From contig JADHWT010000033.1 of assembly GCA_016783345.1 (NCBI GenBank), positions 1-11,957 of the forward strand: a stretch of DNA of 11,957 nt, read 5' to 3'. A model generated the notes under the pieces. That model was not told the DNA's origin, did no database searches, and saw nothing but the letters and a program-made list of their open reading frames with translations. Below, piece after piece: positions 6,134-11,957 of this stretch; the stretch's first letter is position 1; each line of letters starts with the position of its first letter. The stretch is from Candidatus Omnitrophota bacterium. GTDB taxonomy: Bacteria; NPL-UPA2; BS750m-G34. The translations under genes were made by a program, and so were the position numbers.

Positions 6134-8374
6134 ATGGAAACAAAAGTTAAGGTTGATGTAGAATTGGCAAAGAAGCTAGGGCTTACGGAGGAAGAGTTTG
6201 ATCGGATAAAAAAATTGCTCAAAAGGGAACCAAATTTTACCGAATTGGGCATTTTCTCCGCGATGTGGTCAGAGCATTGCAGCTATAAAAATTCACGCCG
6301 GTTGTTTAAACTATTTCCCACCAAAGCTAAACACGTAATCGTTGGCGCAGGGGAAGAAAATACAGGAATTGTGGATATAAGAGATGGTCTTGGGGTCGCT
6401 TTTAAGATAGAGTCCCACAATCATCCTTCGGCTGTAGAGCCCTTTGAAGCCTCAGCCACAGGTATAGGCGGGTGTTTAAGGGATATATTTACCACTGGAG
6501 CAAGGCCTATTGCAGTCCTGGGCGCATTGAGATTTGGAAGTTTAGATAATGAAAAGGTTAAATTTTTGTTTAAAGAGGTTATCCGTGGGTTGGCCCATTA
6601 TGCCAATATCGCAGAGGTTAATGCAGTTGGCGGTGATTCCTATTTTGATGAGAGTTATGAAGGAAATCCTTTAGTTAATGCCTTTGCTGTTGGTATTGTA
6701 AAACATGAAAATATTGTGAAAGGCGTTGCACATGGAACGGGAAATTCTGTGTATTACATAGGAGGAGATACAGGAAGGGATGGTGTAGGTGGAGCAAGCT
6801 TTGCTTCCAAGGAGATAACTGAAGAATCCGCTTCCATTGAAAACGCAGTTGCTATAGGTGATGCAGAACTGGGAAGGCGTTTAAGAGAGGCGTGTATAGA
6901 ATTGATAGAGAAGGGTCTCGTTGTGGGAATGCAGGATATGGGCGCAGCTGGACTTACCTGCTCTTCTTGCGAGACTGCCTCAAGAAGCCAGACCGGTATT
7001 GAGATCGATGTTGCATTAGTCCCGCAGAGAGAAAAGGGGATGACACCTTATGAAATTCTTTTATCTGAGTCTCAAGAGCGGATGCTGGCAATTTTAAAGA
7101 AGGCCTCGGAAAAAGAGGCCCTGGGTATATTAAAGAAGCACAATATCAATGCAGTAAAAATCGGAAAGGTAACCAGTGAGAAAATCATGCGGGTAAAGGA
7201 AAAAGGTGTGGTCGTTTGCGAAATTCCTCCAAATTTATTAACGCAAGAAGCGCCGCTTTATAAAAGAGAGCTAAAGGAACCCGCATACCTGAAGGAGGCA
7301 AATAAGTTGCCTCGCGAATCTGTGAAAGAGCCGGATGACTTAAATCCAGTTTTATTAAAATTACTTGATTCCCCCACGATTGCGAGTAAAGAATCAGCAT
7401 ATAAAAAATTTATTGCTCGGGATTCGGGTGAAGTGATTGTGGGTGCAGGCTCAGATGCGGCTATAGTTAAGGTTAAGGGCACTAACAAGGCCCTGGCGAT
7501 AAGCGTAGATTGTAATGGCAGGTATTGCTATCTGAACCCATATAATGGAGCGATGATGGCAGTAGCAGAGAGCGCCAGAAACATAGTTTGTTCAGGAGGA
7601 AGACCTTTGGCTATTACCGACGGTCTAAATTTTGGCAACCCCATGAAGCCTGAAAATTACTGGCAATTCCAGAAGTGTATAGAGGGCCTCGCTGATGCAT
7701 GCAAGGCCCTGGGCACGCCGGTGATTAGCGGTAATGTGAGTTTCTATAATGAAAATCCTAAGGGGCCTATAGACCCAACCCCGATGGTGGGCATGGTAGG
7801 GTTGATAGAAGATGCGGATAAATATGTTACCCAGGATTTTAAGAATGAGGGTGATTTAATTGTCCTTTTGGGTGAAAATAAGGCTGATCTTTCAGGAAGC
7901 GAATATTTATATCTGGTTCACAAACAAAAGAAGGGTAATCCTCAGATAGACATAAATATGGAGAAGGCGGTCCAAGAGACATGTTTGGAAGCAATTAAAT
8001 CCGGGGTTATCAATTCTGCCCATGACTGTTCCGAGGGAGGATTGGCAGTAACGCTGGCTGAATCATGTATTACAAACAAGAGTCGAATGCTGGGTGCTGT
8101 GATAAAATTAGACGGTTTAAAAACGACTGATATACGGCTGGATGAGATTCTCTTTGGTGAGGCGCCATCCCGGATAGTGGTTTCTATGAATAGAGATAAC
8201 CTTAAGGCTTTAGAAAAAATAGCAAAAAAGAACTCGGTTTCATCTTCTGTTTTGGGCGAGGTCAAGAGCGAGAAGCTGACGATTCAATGCAAAGAAAAAA
8301 CGATAATAGATCAGCCCTTGACGGTATTAAGCGATACATGGAGGACGGCAATCCCTTCGAGACTAGAGAAATAG
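6134..8374 (+). CDS. purL: Phosphoribosylformylglycinamidine synthase, PurL subunit
   Basis: The protein has 746 residues, the size of the small PurL that works with separate PurS and PurQ subunits, rather than the roughly 1300-residue fused form. It converts formylglycinamide ribonucleotide to the amidine using ATP and ammonia channelled from PurQ, in de novo purine synthesis. Visible signatures are the SAMWSEHCSYKNSR motif (42-55) with His48, KIESHNHPSAVEPFEASATG (91-110), a glycine-rich GGDTGRDGVGGASFAS segment, GMQDMGAAGLTCSS, and in the second AIR-synthase-like half GNVSFYNENP and HDCSEGGLAVTLAE. Both ATP-binding half-domains look intact. Start choice is supported by AGGAGGAGG eight bases upstream. 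purS and purQ are not adjacent. The gene ends in TAG one base before ftsA. Confidence 0.98.
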   Translation: METKVKVDVELAKKLGLTEEEFDRIKKLLKREPNFTELGIFSAMWSEHCSYKNSRRLFKLFPTKAKHVIVGAGEENTGIVDIRDGLGVAFKIESHNHPSAVEPFEASATGIGGCLRDIFTTGARPIAVLGALRFGSLDNEKVKFLFKEVIRGLAHYANIAEVNAVGGDSYFDESYEGNPLVNAFAVGIVKHENIVKGVAHGTGNSVYYIGGDTGRDGVGGASFASKEITEESASIENAVAIGDAELGRRLREACIELIEKGLVVGMQDMGAAGLTCSSCETASRSQTGIEIDVALVPQREKGMTPYEILLSESQERMLAILKKASEKEALGILKKHNINAVKIGKVTSEKIMRVKEKGVVVCEIPPNLLTQEAPLYKRELKEPAYLKEANKLPRESVKEPDDLNPVLLKLLDSPTIASKESAYKKFIARDSGEVIVGAGSDAAIVKVKGTNKALAISVDCNGRYCYLNPYNGAMMAVAESARNIVCSGGRPLAITDGLNFGNPMKPENYWQFQKCIEGLADACKALGTPVISGNVSFYNENPKGPIDPTPMVGMVGLIEDADKYVTQDFKNEGDLIVLLGENKADLSGSEYLYLVHKQKKGNPQIDINMEKAVQETCLEAIKSGVINSAHDCSEGGLAVTLAESCITNKSRMLGAVIKLDGLKTTDIRLDEILFGEAPSRIVVSMNRDNLKALEKIAKKNSVSSSVLGEVKSEKLTIQCKEKTIIDQPLTVLSDTWRTAIPSRLEK

Positions 8375-8375
8375 A

Positions 8376-9611
8376 GTGAAAAAGGATATTGTTGTTGGGC
8401 TTGATATAGGCACTACGAAGATCTGCGCAATGATTGCCGAGAAAACGGCTGATGGCTCATTGAGACTCAAGGGCATGGGGCTTACCCCGTCAGTTGGTTT
8501 AAGAAAAGGCGTTGTGATAAGTATTGAGGATACTGTCAATTCCATTGGCCGGGCAGTGAGGGAGGCAGAAGAGGCTGCCGGTATAGAAGTAGAATCAGTC
8601 TTTGCCGGGATTGCCGGCGGCCATATTAAGGGTTTTAATTCAAAAGGCGTAGTTGCCACTTCACGCCCCAATAAGGAAATAAACCGGTGGGATGTAGAGA
8701 AGGCGATCAACAGCGCAAAGGCCATGTCTATCCCTATGGATAGAGAAATCATCCATATATTGCCGCAGGAATTCATAGTGGATGGTCAGAAGGATATAAA
8801 AAATCCTGTAGGAATGAGCGGGAATCGCCTGGAGGTTTTAGTTCATATAGTTACAGGCGCAGTCACCTCTGCGCAGAACATAGTTAAATGTGTTCAGCAG
8901 GCCGGGCTTGAAGTAGAAGATATAGTCCTGGAACCCCTGGCCTCAAGTTTAGCAGTTCTGACTCCGGAGGAAAAAAAACATGGCTCCATCCTCCTGGATA
9001 TGGGAGGAGGGACAACTGATGCAGTTATTTTCTCCAACGGGGGTATTAAATTTAGTGAGGTCTTTAGCCTGGGTGGAGATCACATCACAAATGACATTGC
9101 TATCGGGCTTCGGACTACATCGGAGGCAGCTGAAAAGATAAAGAAGGCATCCGGATGCGCCCTTAGAGAGCTGGTCTCTTCAGCTGAAATAGTCAAAGTT
9201 CCTTCTCTAAATAATGACCAGATCAATCACATATCCAGGCAGACACTAGCTGAGATAATTGAGGCCAGGATAGAAGAGACCCTGGCATTAATCAATATGG
9301 AGATATCGAAAACAAATTCAAAGGCGTCACTCGCCGGAGGAGTTATTATGACAGGGGGTTCTTCCTTGCTCAATGGTATCCTTGAGATGGCACGTCGTCT
9401 ATTTGATTCACCTGTCCGCCTCGGTCGTCCAAATGCAGCTTTAAATGGGTTGGAAGGTATACCTGATACACCTATTTTTTCTACAGCGGTAGGGCTCTGC
9501 CTTTATGGTTTTCAGTTCCGTGAGGGAGGGGCTGCTGTAAAACTCTCCGGGAGAAATCTCTTCACCAAGGTCTTTGACCGCATGCGTATGTGGCTCAGCG
9601 ACTATTTTTAA
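8376..9611 (+). CDS. ftsA: Cell division protein FtsA
   Basis: This 411-residue actin-like ATPase starts at GTG 8376, one base after the purL stop. Phosphate-1 motif GLDIGTTK (8-15), the SHS2 (1C) domain region about 84-165 with HILPQEF (128-133), phosphate-2 ILLDMGGGTTD (205-215), and VIMTGGSSLLNG (323-334) are all present. The C-terminus FTKVFDRMRMWLSDYF is a basic, amphipathic helix of the kind that anchors FtsA to the inner membrane and tethers FtsZ filaments at the division site. Length and domain order are normal, so it should be functional. It is not next to ftsQ or ftsZ: its neighbours are purL upstream and a convergent trpC downstream, which is unusual. The ribosome binding site is weak, so expression probably depends on read-through from purL. 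Confidence 0.95.
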   Translation: MKKDIVVGLDIGTTKICAMIAEKTADGSLRLKGMGLTPSVGLRKGVVISIEDTVNSIGRAVREAEEAAGIEVESVFAGIAGGHIKGFNSKGVVATSRPNKEINRWDVEKAINSAKAMSIPMDREIIHILPQEFIVDGQKDIKNPVGMSGNRLEVLVHIVTGAVTSAQNIVKCVQQAGLEVEDIVLEPLASSLAVLTPEEKKHGSILLDMGGGTTDAVIFSNGGIKFSEVFSLGGDHITNDIAIGLRTTSEAAEKIKKASGCALRELVSSAEIVKVPSLNNDQINHISRQTLAEIIEARIEETLALINMEISKTNSKASLAGGVIMTGGSSLLNGILEMARRLFDSPVRLGRPNAALNGLEGIPDTPIFSTAVGLCLYGFQFREGGAAVKLSGRNLFTKVFDRMRMWLSDYF

Positions 9612-9614
9612 ATA

Positions 9615-9673
9615 GTGACAGACACCATTTTTTCGTCATTGCGAATGGTAGTCCCCGAAGGGGAAGCAATCTC
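9615..9673. repeat. Composite dispersed repeat filling the ftsA/trpC convergent junction
   Basis: Two repeat fragments abut. GTGACAGACACCATTTTTT (9615-9633) contains the ten bases found in inverse orientation within the gspJ repeat (2626-2635). CGTCATTGCGA (9634-9644) and GAAGCAATCTC (9663-9673) are the two ends of a repeat I recognise as recurring in many unrelated bacterial genomes, with a variable centre between them. Only one full copy lies in the window, so its dispersed nature is recalled rather than shown. The trpC stop begins two bases beyond. Confidence 0.65.
9652..9664. terminator. Hairpin between convergent ftsA and trpC, possible bidirectional terminator
   Basis: TCCCC and GGGGA form a perfect five-base-pair stem around a GAA loop. 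It lies centrally between two convergent stops and could terminate or stabilise both transcripts. There is no long T-tract immediately after it on either strand, so it is not a classical intrinsic terminator; the hairpin may simply be the variable centre of the repeat. Confidence 0.35.
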
Positions 9674-9674
9674 C

Positions 9675-10520
9675 CTAGCTGAATAGTTTATCCAGGGCTT
9701 TCCCTGGGTGGGGCCCTTTCAATATCGATGTCCCAATTAAAACTGCGTTCACTCGCCTTAGAGATCTGATAAAATTAATATCTTTTTTTGTTTTTATCCC
9801 GCTCTCAACAACAATAATCTTTCCTGCGGGGATATGTTTTATCAATTTTTTACTCACCTCTAAATCAATAGAAAACCCACCAGCTAAGTCCCTGTTGTTT
9901 ATGCCATAAATTTCTGCCTGGGCAGGGACCTTAGTCAAATCCTCCTTGTAGTGCGATTCTATCAAGCACCTCAACCCCAACCCGCGAGCTATATCAAAAA
10001 GACGTTTTAATTTTTTTTGGGAAAGAATGGCGGAGATCAATAAGATGCAATCAGCTCCATACACCATGGATTCATAAACCTGATATTCATCTATTATAAA
10101 ATCCTTCCGTAAGACAGGCTTTGTTGTCACATCCTTAACCTTATTCAGGAATTTAATATCTCCCCCAAAGTATTTTTTATCTGTCAAAACAGAAATGGCG
10201 CAGCAGTGATTGTTCGCCTCGTATTGACGCGCTATCGTGGTTACGTCAAGCAAAATCGGCCTTCGGCCGATAGCATAAGTCCGCTTTCTATAAGTTCCTA
10301 TATAATCAAGTTTGGTGATGAGTCCAGCGGAAGGTGATTTCTTTTTTATCTCTGCTATAGCCATGAGCTTGCCCCTACCACCAAGGCATTTTTTAAAATC
10401 TCTTACAGGGGGAAGCGATTTAATTTTTTTCTTGAGCAGACCTATAGATTCTCTGGTTTTTCGTCTTTCAATTTCGCACTGCTTGTCTTTCAGTATGTCT
10501 TTTAAAGTGATTTTAACCAT
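9675..10520 (-). CDS. trpC: Indole-3-glycerol phosphate synthase TrpC with a 20-residue in-frame insertion
   Basis: The 281-residue protein catalyses ring closure of carboxyphenylamino-deoxyribulose phosphate to indole-glycerol phosphate in tryptophan synthesis. It has the full TIM-barrel signature: IAEIKKKSPSAGLI (55-68), SVLTDKKYFGG (110-120), PVLRKDFIIDEYQV (135-148), LIESH, GINNRDLAGG (206-215), VVESGI (237-242) and LIGTSILKG (261-269). All expected catalytic Lys, Glu and Asn positions seem present. Residues 71-90 are absent from normal family members: the segment runs from LDYIG to RRPIL and is rich in Arg and Tyr. It lies in the loop after beta-strand 1, before the DVTTIARQYE helix. Deleting it leaves LITKLDVTTIARQYE and 261 residues, the normal length. 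The start ATG overlaps the ribD 3' end by eight bases, indicating coupling. Confidence 0.95.
   Translation of the reverse strand: MVKITLKDILKDKQCEIERRKTRESIGLLKKKIKSLPPVRDFKKCLGGRGKLMAIAEIKKKSPSAGLITKLDYIGTYRKRTYAIGRRPILLDVTTIARQYEANNHCCAISVLTDKKYFGGDIKFLNKVKDVTTKPVLRKDFIIDEYQVYESMVYGADCILLISAILSQKKLKRLFDIARGLGLRCLIESHYKEDLTKVPAQAEIYGINNRDLAGGFSIDLEVSKKLIKHIPAGKIIVVESGIKTKKDINFIRSLRRVNAVLIGTSILKGPHPGKALDKLFS
10247..10310 (-). repeat. 60-bp hairpin element (copy A) inserted in frame in trpC
   Basis: Bases 10251-10310 match 11647-11706 at 52 of 60 positions with no gaps. TCAAG flanks both ends (10246-10250 and 10306-10310). The body has a hairpin, ATCGGCC-TTC-GGCCGAT (10255-10271), and a TCCGCTTT plus TTCCTATA half that is also conserved. 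Length is exactly twenty codons and the insertion keeps the trpC frame, using codons 71-90. On the trpC strand the hairpin is at the 3' end of the element and is followed by TTTTG. Confidence 0.9.
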
Positions 10521-11610
10521 ATACTGGATAACCTGCGATTAATATATCTTTACCTATTTTCGAACAACTAATATCCTTTATCTTCACCGCCTTATTGATA
10601 TCCTTGATTCCTTCTCCTCCTACAGGAGTAGGGGCTTTGCGGCCCCCAAGTATTTTCGGCGCGTAAAAAAAATATATTTTATCTGCCAGTCTTTCATTTA
10701 AAAGCGAATAGATTATTTCTCCGCCTCCCTCAACCAGGACACTCGTAATTCTTTTTTTAGCTAATTTTTTAACAACTTCAGAAAGACAAACCCTGCCATT
10801 TTTAGACGCCACAGTCAATATCTCAACCCCTCTAGATGATAGCAGTTTTTTTTTCTTAAGAGAAGCCATTTTTGTTGTGGCGATTATGACTGTGTTTTTC
10901 TTGGCATTTTTTAGAACATTGGCCTGAAGTGGGATGGAGAGGCAGCTATCTACAATCACAATTACGGGTTTTCTCATAGCGCAGCTCAATCTTGCAGTGA
11001 GCTCTGGATTATCAGCCTTAATAGTATTGATCCCTGCCATAATAGCATCGTGCTCATGACGCAAGAGATGCCCGTAATTGCGGGCCTTCTTAGAAGTGAT
11101 CCATTTCGAAGCCCCGGTCACCGTAGCTATTTTACCGTCCATTGTCATGGCGCATTTTACCGAGATAAAAGGCCTTTTCTTTTTATGATAAACAAAAAAT
11201 TTTTCATTTAATTCTTGCGCTTTTTTCCCCGCGAGACCAAGTTCTACCTTGATACCATTCCTTTTAAGCTCTTTAATCCCTTTTCCCTTATTCAACGGAT
11301 TTGGATCAATTGCCGCTATCACGACCTTTTTGATTCCGGCCTTTATAATAGCCCTTGTGCATGGAGGGGTCTTGCCGAAACAGGAGCATGGTTCTAGGCT
11401 CACATACATGGTAGCTCCCTTTGCCTTTGTCCCTGCCTTTGCCAGGGCATTTATTTCCGCATGGGGACCACCGAATTTACAATGATATCCTTTGCCAATT
11501 ATCTCTCCATTTTTGACAATAACTGCCCCAACCATTGGATTCGGATTGACATATCCTCCCCCTTTTTTAGCAAGCCGTATCGCCATATCCATATATTTAG
11601 CATTTGACAT
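10513..11610 (-). CDS. ribD: Bifunctional riboflavin deaminase/reductase RibD
   Basis: The 365-residue protein has two domains. The N-terminal deaminase (about 1-145) has the zinc motifs GGPHAEINAL with His50 and Glu52, and LEPCSCFGKTPPC with Cys75 and Cys84. The C-terminal reductase (about 147-360) has SVKCAMTMDGKIA, GASKWITS, the HDAIMAGINTIKADNPELTAR block (187-207) and LVEGGG (292-297). Together they carry out the second and third steps of riboflavin synthesis from the GTP-derived pyrimidine, using NADPH. Both halves look complete. Residue 77 is Cys where His is common in this motif. There is no clear ribosome binding site before ATG 11610. The 3' end overlaps trpC; ribE, ribB/A and ribH are not adjacent, so the gene lies outside a standard rib operon. 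Confidence 0.96.
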   Translation of the reverse strand: MSNAKYMDMAIRLAKKGGGYVNPNPMVGAVIVKNGEIIGKGYHCKFGGPHAEINALAKAGTKAKGATMYVSLEPCSCFGKTPPCTRAIIKAGIKKVVIAAIDPNPLNKGKGIKELKRNGIKVELGLAGKKAQELNEKFFVYHKKKRPFISVKCAMTMDGKIATVTGASKWITSKKARNYGHLLRHEHDAIMAGINTIKADNPELTARLSCAMRKPVIVIVDSCLSIPLQANVLKNAKKNTVIIATTKMASLKKKKLLSSRGVEILTVASKNGRVCLSEVVKKLAKKRITSVLVEGGGEIIYSLLNERLADKIYFFYAPKILGGRKAPTPVGGEGIKDINKAVKIKDISCSKIGKDILIAGYPVYG

Positions 11611-11616
11611 GATAAA

Positions 11617-11645
11617 ATTCTACAGTACTATTCAATCCAAAACAA
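11617..11645 (-). promoter_or_regulatory. Candidate ribD promoter, possibly giving a leaderless transcript
   Basis: On the - strand TTGTTT (11640-11645) and TAGAAT (11617-11622) are separated by 17 bp. The -10 hexamer ends only six bases before the ribD ATG, so transcription would start at or next to the start codon. This agrees with the lack of a Shine-Dalgarno there. The -35 overlaps the edge of the repeat copy B. It is sequence matching only. Confidence 0.35.
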
Positions 11646-11706
11646 GCAAAATCGGCTTTTAGCCGATAGCATAATTCCGCTTTATATACTTTCCTATACA
11701 ATCAAG
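11643..11706 (-). repeat. 60-bp hairpin element (copy B) between ribD and uvrB
   Basis: This is the second copy of the element found in trpC, in the same orientation relative to the window. Its hairpin is ATCGGCT-TTT-AGCCGAT (11651-11667): the stem pair that is C-G in copy A is T-A here, preserving pairing. CAAGCAAAAT occurs at both 11643-11652 and 11703-11712, one 60-bp period apart. In the frame that is open in trpC, this copy has a TAA stop, as expected for an intergenic copy free of coding constraint. Confidence 0.88.
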
Positions 11707-11727
11707 CAAAATTACTAAATAATTGCC

Positions 11728-11756
11728 TTGTTTTTGTGATATTCATAGCATAAAAT
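11728..11756 (+). promoter_or_regulatory. Candidate uvrB promoter
   Basis: TTGTTT (11728-11733) and TAAAAT (11751-11756) are separated by 17 bp, and the -10 lies twelve bases before the ATG. An overlapping alternative is TTGCCT (11723-11728) with TAGCAT (11746-11751). I saw no LexA-type operator in the gap. AAAGG at 11762-11766 gives a short-spaced ribosome binding site. Confidence 0.35.
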
Positions 11757-11768
11757 AAGATAAAGGCA

Positions 11769-11957
11769 ATGACTTTTAAACTCAAATCAGAATTTAAACC
11801 TGCAGGTGATCAGCCACGGGCTATCGAGAAGTTGTGCAAGGGGATTGAAAAGGGTTTTAAAGAGCAGACACTTTGAGGTGTTACCGGGAGCGGAAAGACC
11901 TTTACCAGGGCTAATGTCATAAATGTCTATCAGAGACCTACACTGGTAATATCCCAT
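11769..11957 (+). pseudogene. uvrB: Excinuclease ABC subunit B, 5' end, interrupted by an in-frame TGA
   Basis: Sixty-three codons are in the window and the gene runs off its end. The translation opens MTFKLKSEFKPAGDQPRAIE, the classic UvrB N-terminus, continues to KEQTL, meets TGA at 11874-11876, then resumes in the same frame with GVTGSGKTFTRANVI and RPTLVISH, the Walker A region and following strand. UvrB normally reads QTL-x-GVTGSGKT with one residue, usually Leu or another amino acid, where the TGA stands, so a single-codon substitution and not a frameshift is indicated. UvrB is the damage-verifying helicase of nucleotide excision repair. Whether this is a real nonsense mutation, a consensus sequence error, or read-through cannot be decided here. 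No start codon is available in frame between the TGA and Walker A, so restart would not give an active protein. Confidence 0.75.

Noticed and set aside
11643..11706. CRISPR repeat unit
   Set aside because: The two 60-bp copies are 1.4 kb apart, one inside a gene, without regular spacers or cas genes.
11874..11920. Selenocysteine insertion at the uvrB TGA
   Set aside because: UvrB is not a known selenoprotein, the residue here is not catalytic, and I could see no convincing stem-loop immediately downstream.
11769..11957. Reassigned genetic code with TGA as a sense codon
   Set aside because: No internal TGA occurs in any other gene in the window and the tryptophans checked are encoded by TGG; a reassigned code would usually show several TGA codons in this many genes.

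Overview
The window is bacterial chromosomal DNA, moderately AT-rich by eye. It holds three blocks: a nearly continuous type II secretion (T2SS) operon on the + strand (1-6007), a purL-ftsA pair on the + strand (6134-9611), and a trpC-ribD pair on the - strand (9675-11610) that diverges from the beginning of uvrB on the + strand (11769 to the window end). The gene set is housekeeping plus envelope secretion, so a diderm bacterium is implied. Small dispersed palindromic repeats are interspersed through it, in a style I associate with environmental lineages such as Omnitrophota. That placement is a guess and no gene here proves it.

T2SS block: the tail of gspE, then gspF, G, H, I, J, K, L and M follow in canonical order, mostly overlapping or within a few bases of each other, so they are probably translationally coupled. 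They encode the assembly ATPase, the inner-membrane platform protein, the major pseudopilin GspG, the minor pseudopilins H, I, J and K, and the PilM/PilN-like and PilO-like assembly proteins L and M. The secretin gene gspD and the prepilin peptidase are not in the window. After gspM, a 126-bp gap carries a convincing sigma70-type promoter and a strong Shine-Dalgarno for purL. This is followed immediately by ftsA, which is unusually separated from ftsQ and ftsZ.

The convergent ftsA/trpC junction is filled almost entirely by repeat sequence with a terminator-like hairpin. On the other strand ribD and trpC overlap by 8 bp, pairing riboflavin and tryptophan synthesis in one apparent transcript.

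Most notable observation: a 60-bp element with a 7-bp hairpin occurs twice, at 87% identity (52/60). One copy sits in frame inside trpC and adds exactly 20 codons to an otherwise intact enzyme. The other lies in the ribD/uvrB intergenic region. Between the copies one stem base pair changes in a compensatory way (C-G to T-A), and removing the 60 bp restores a normal TrpC sequence across a CAAG junction. This behaves like the in-frame palindromic elements known from Rickettsia, but with an unrelated sequence as far as I can tell. A second, different palindromic repeat is embedded in the coding leader of gspJ and seems to have displaced its normal start and prepilin cleavage site. Finally, uvrB has an in-frame TGA one codon before its Walker A region, in a genome segment that otherwise uses TGG for tryptophan.
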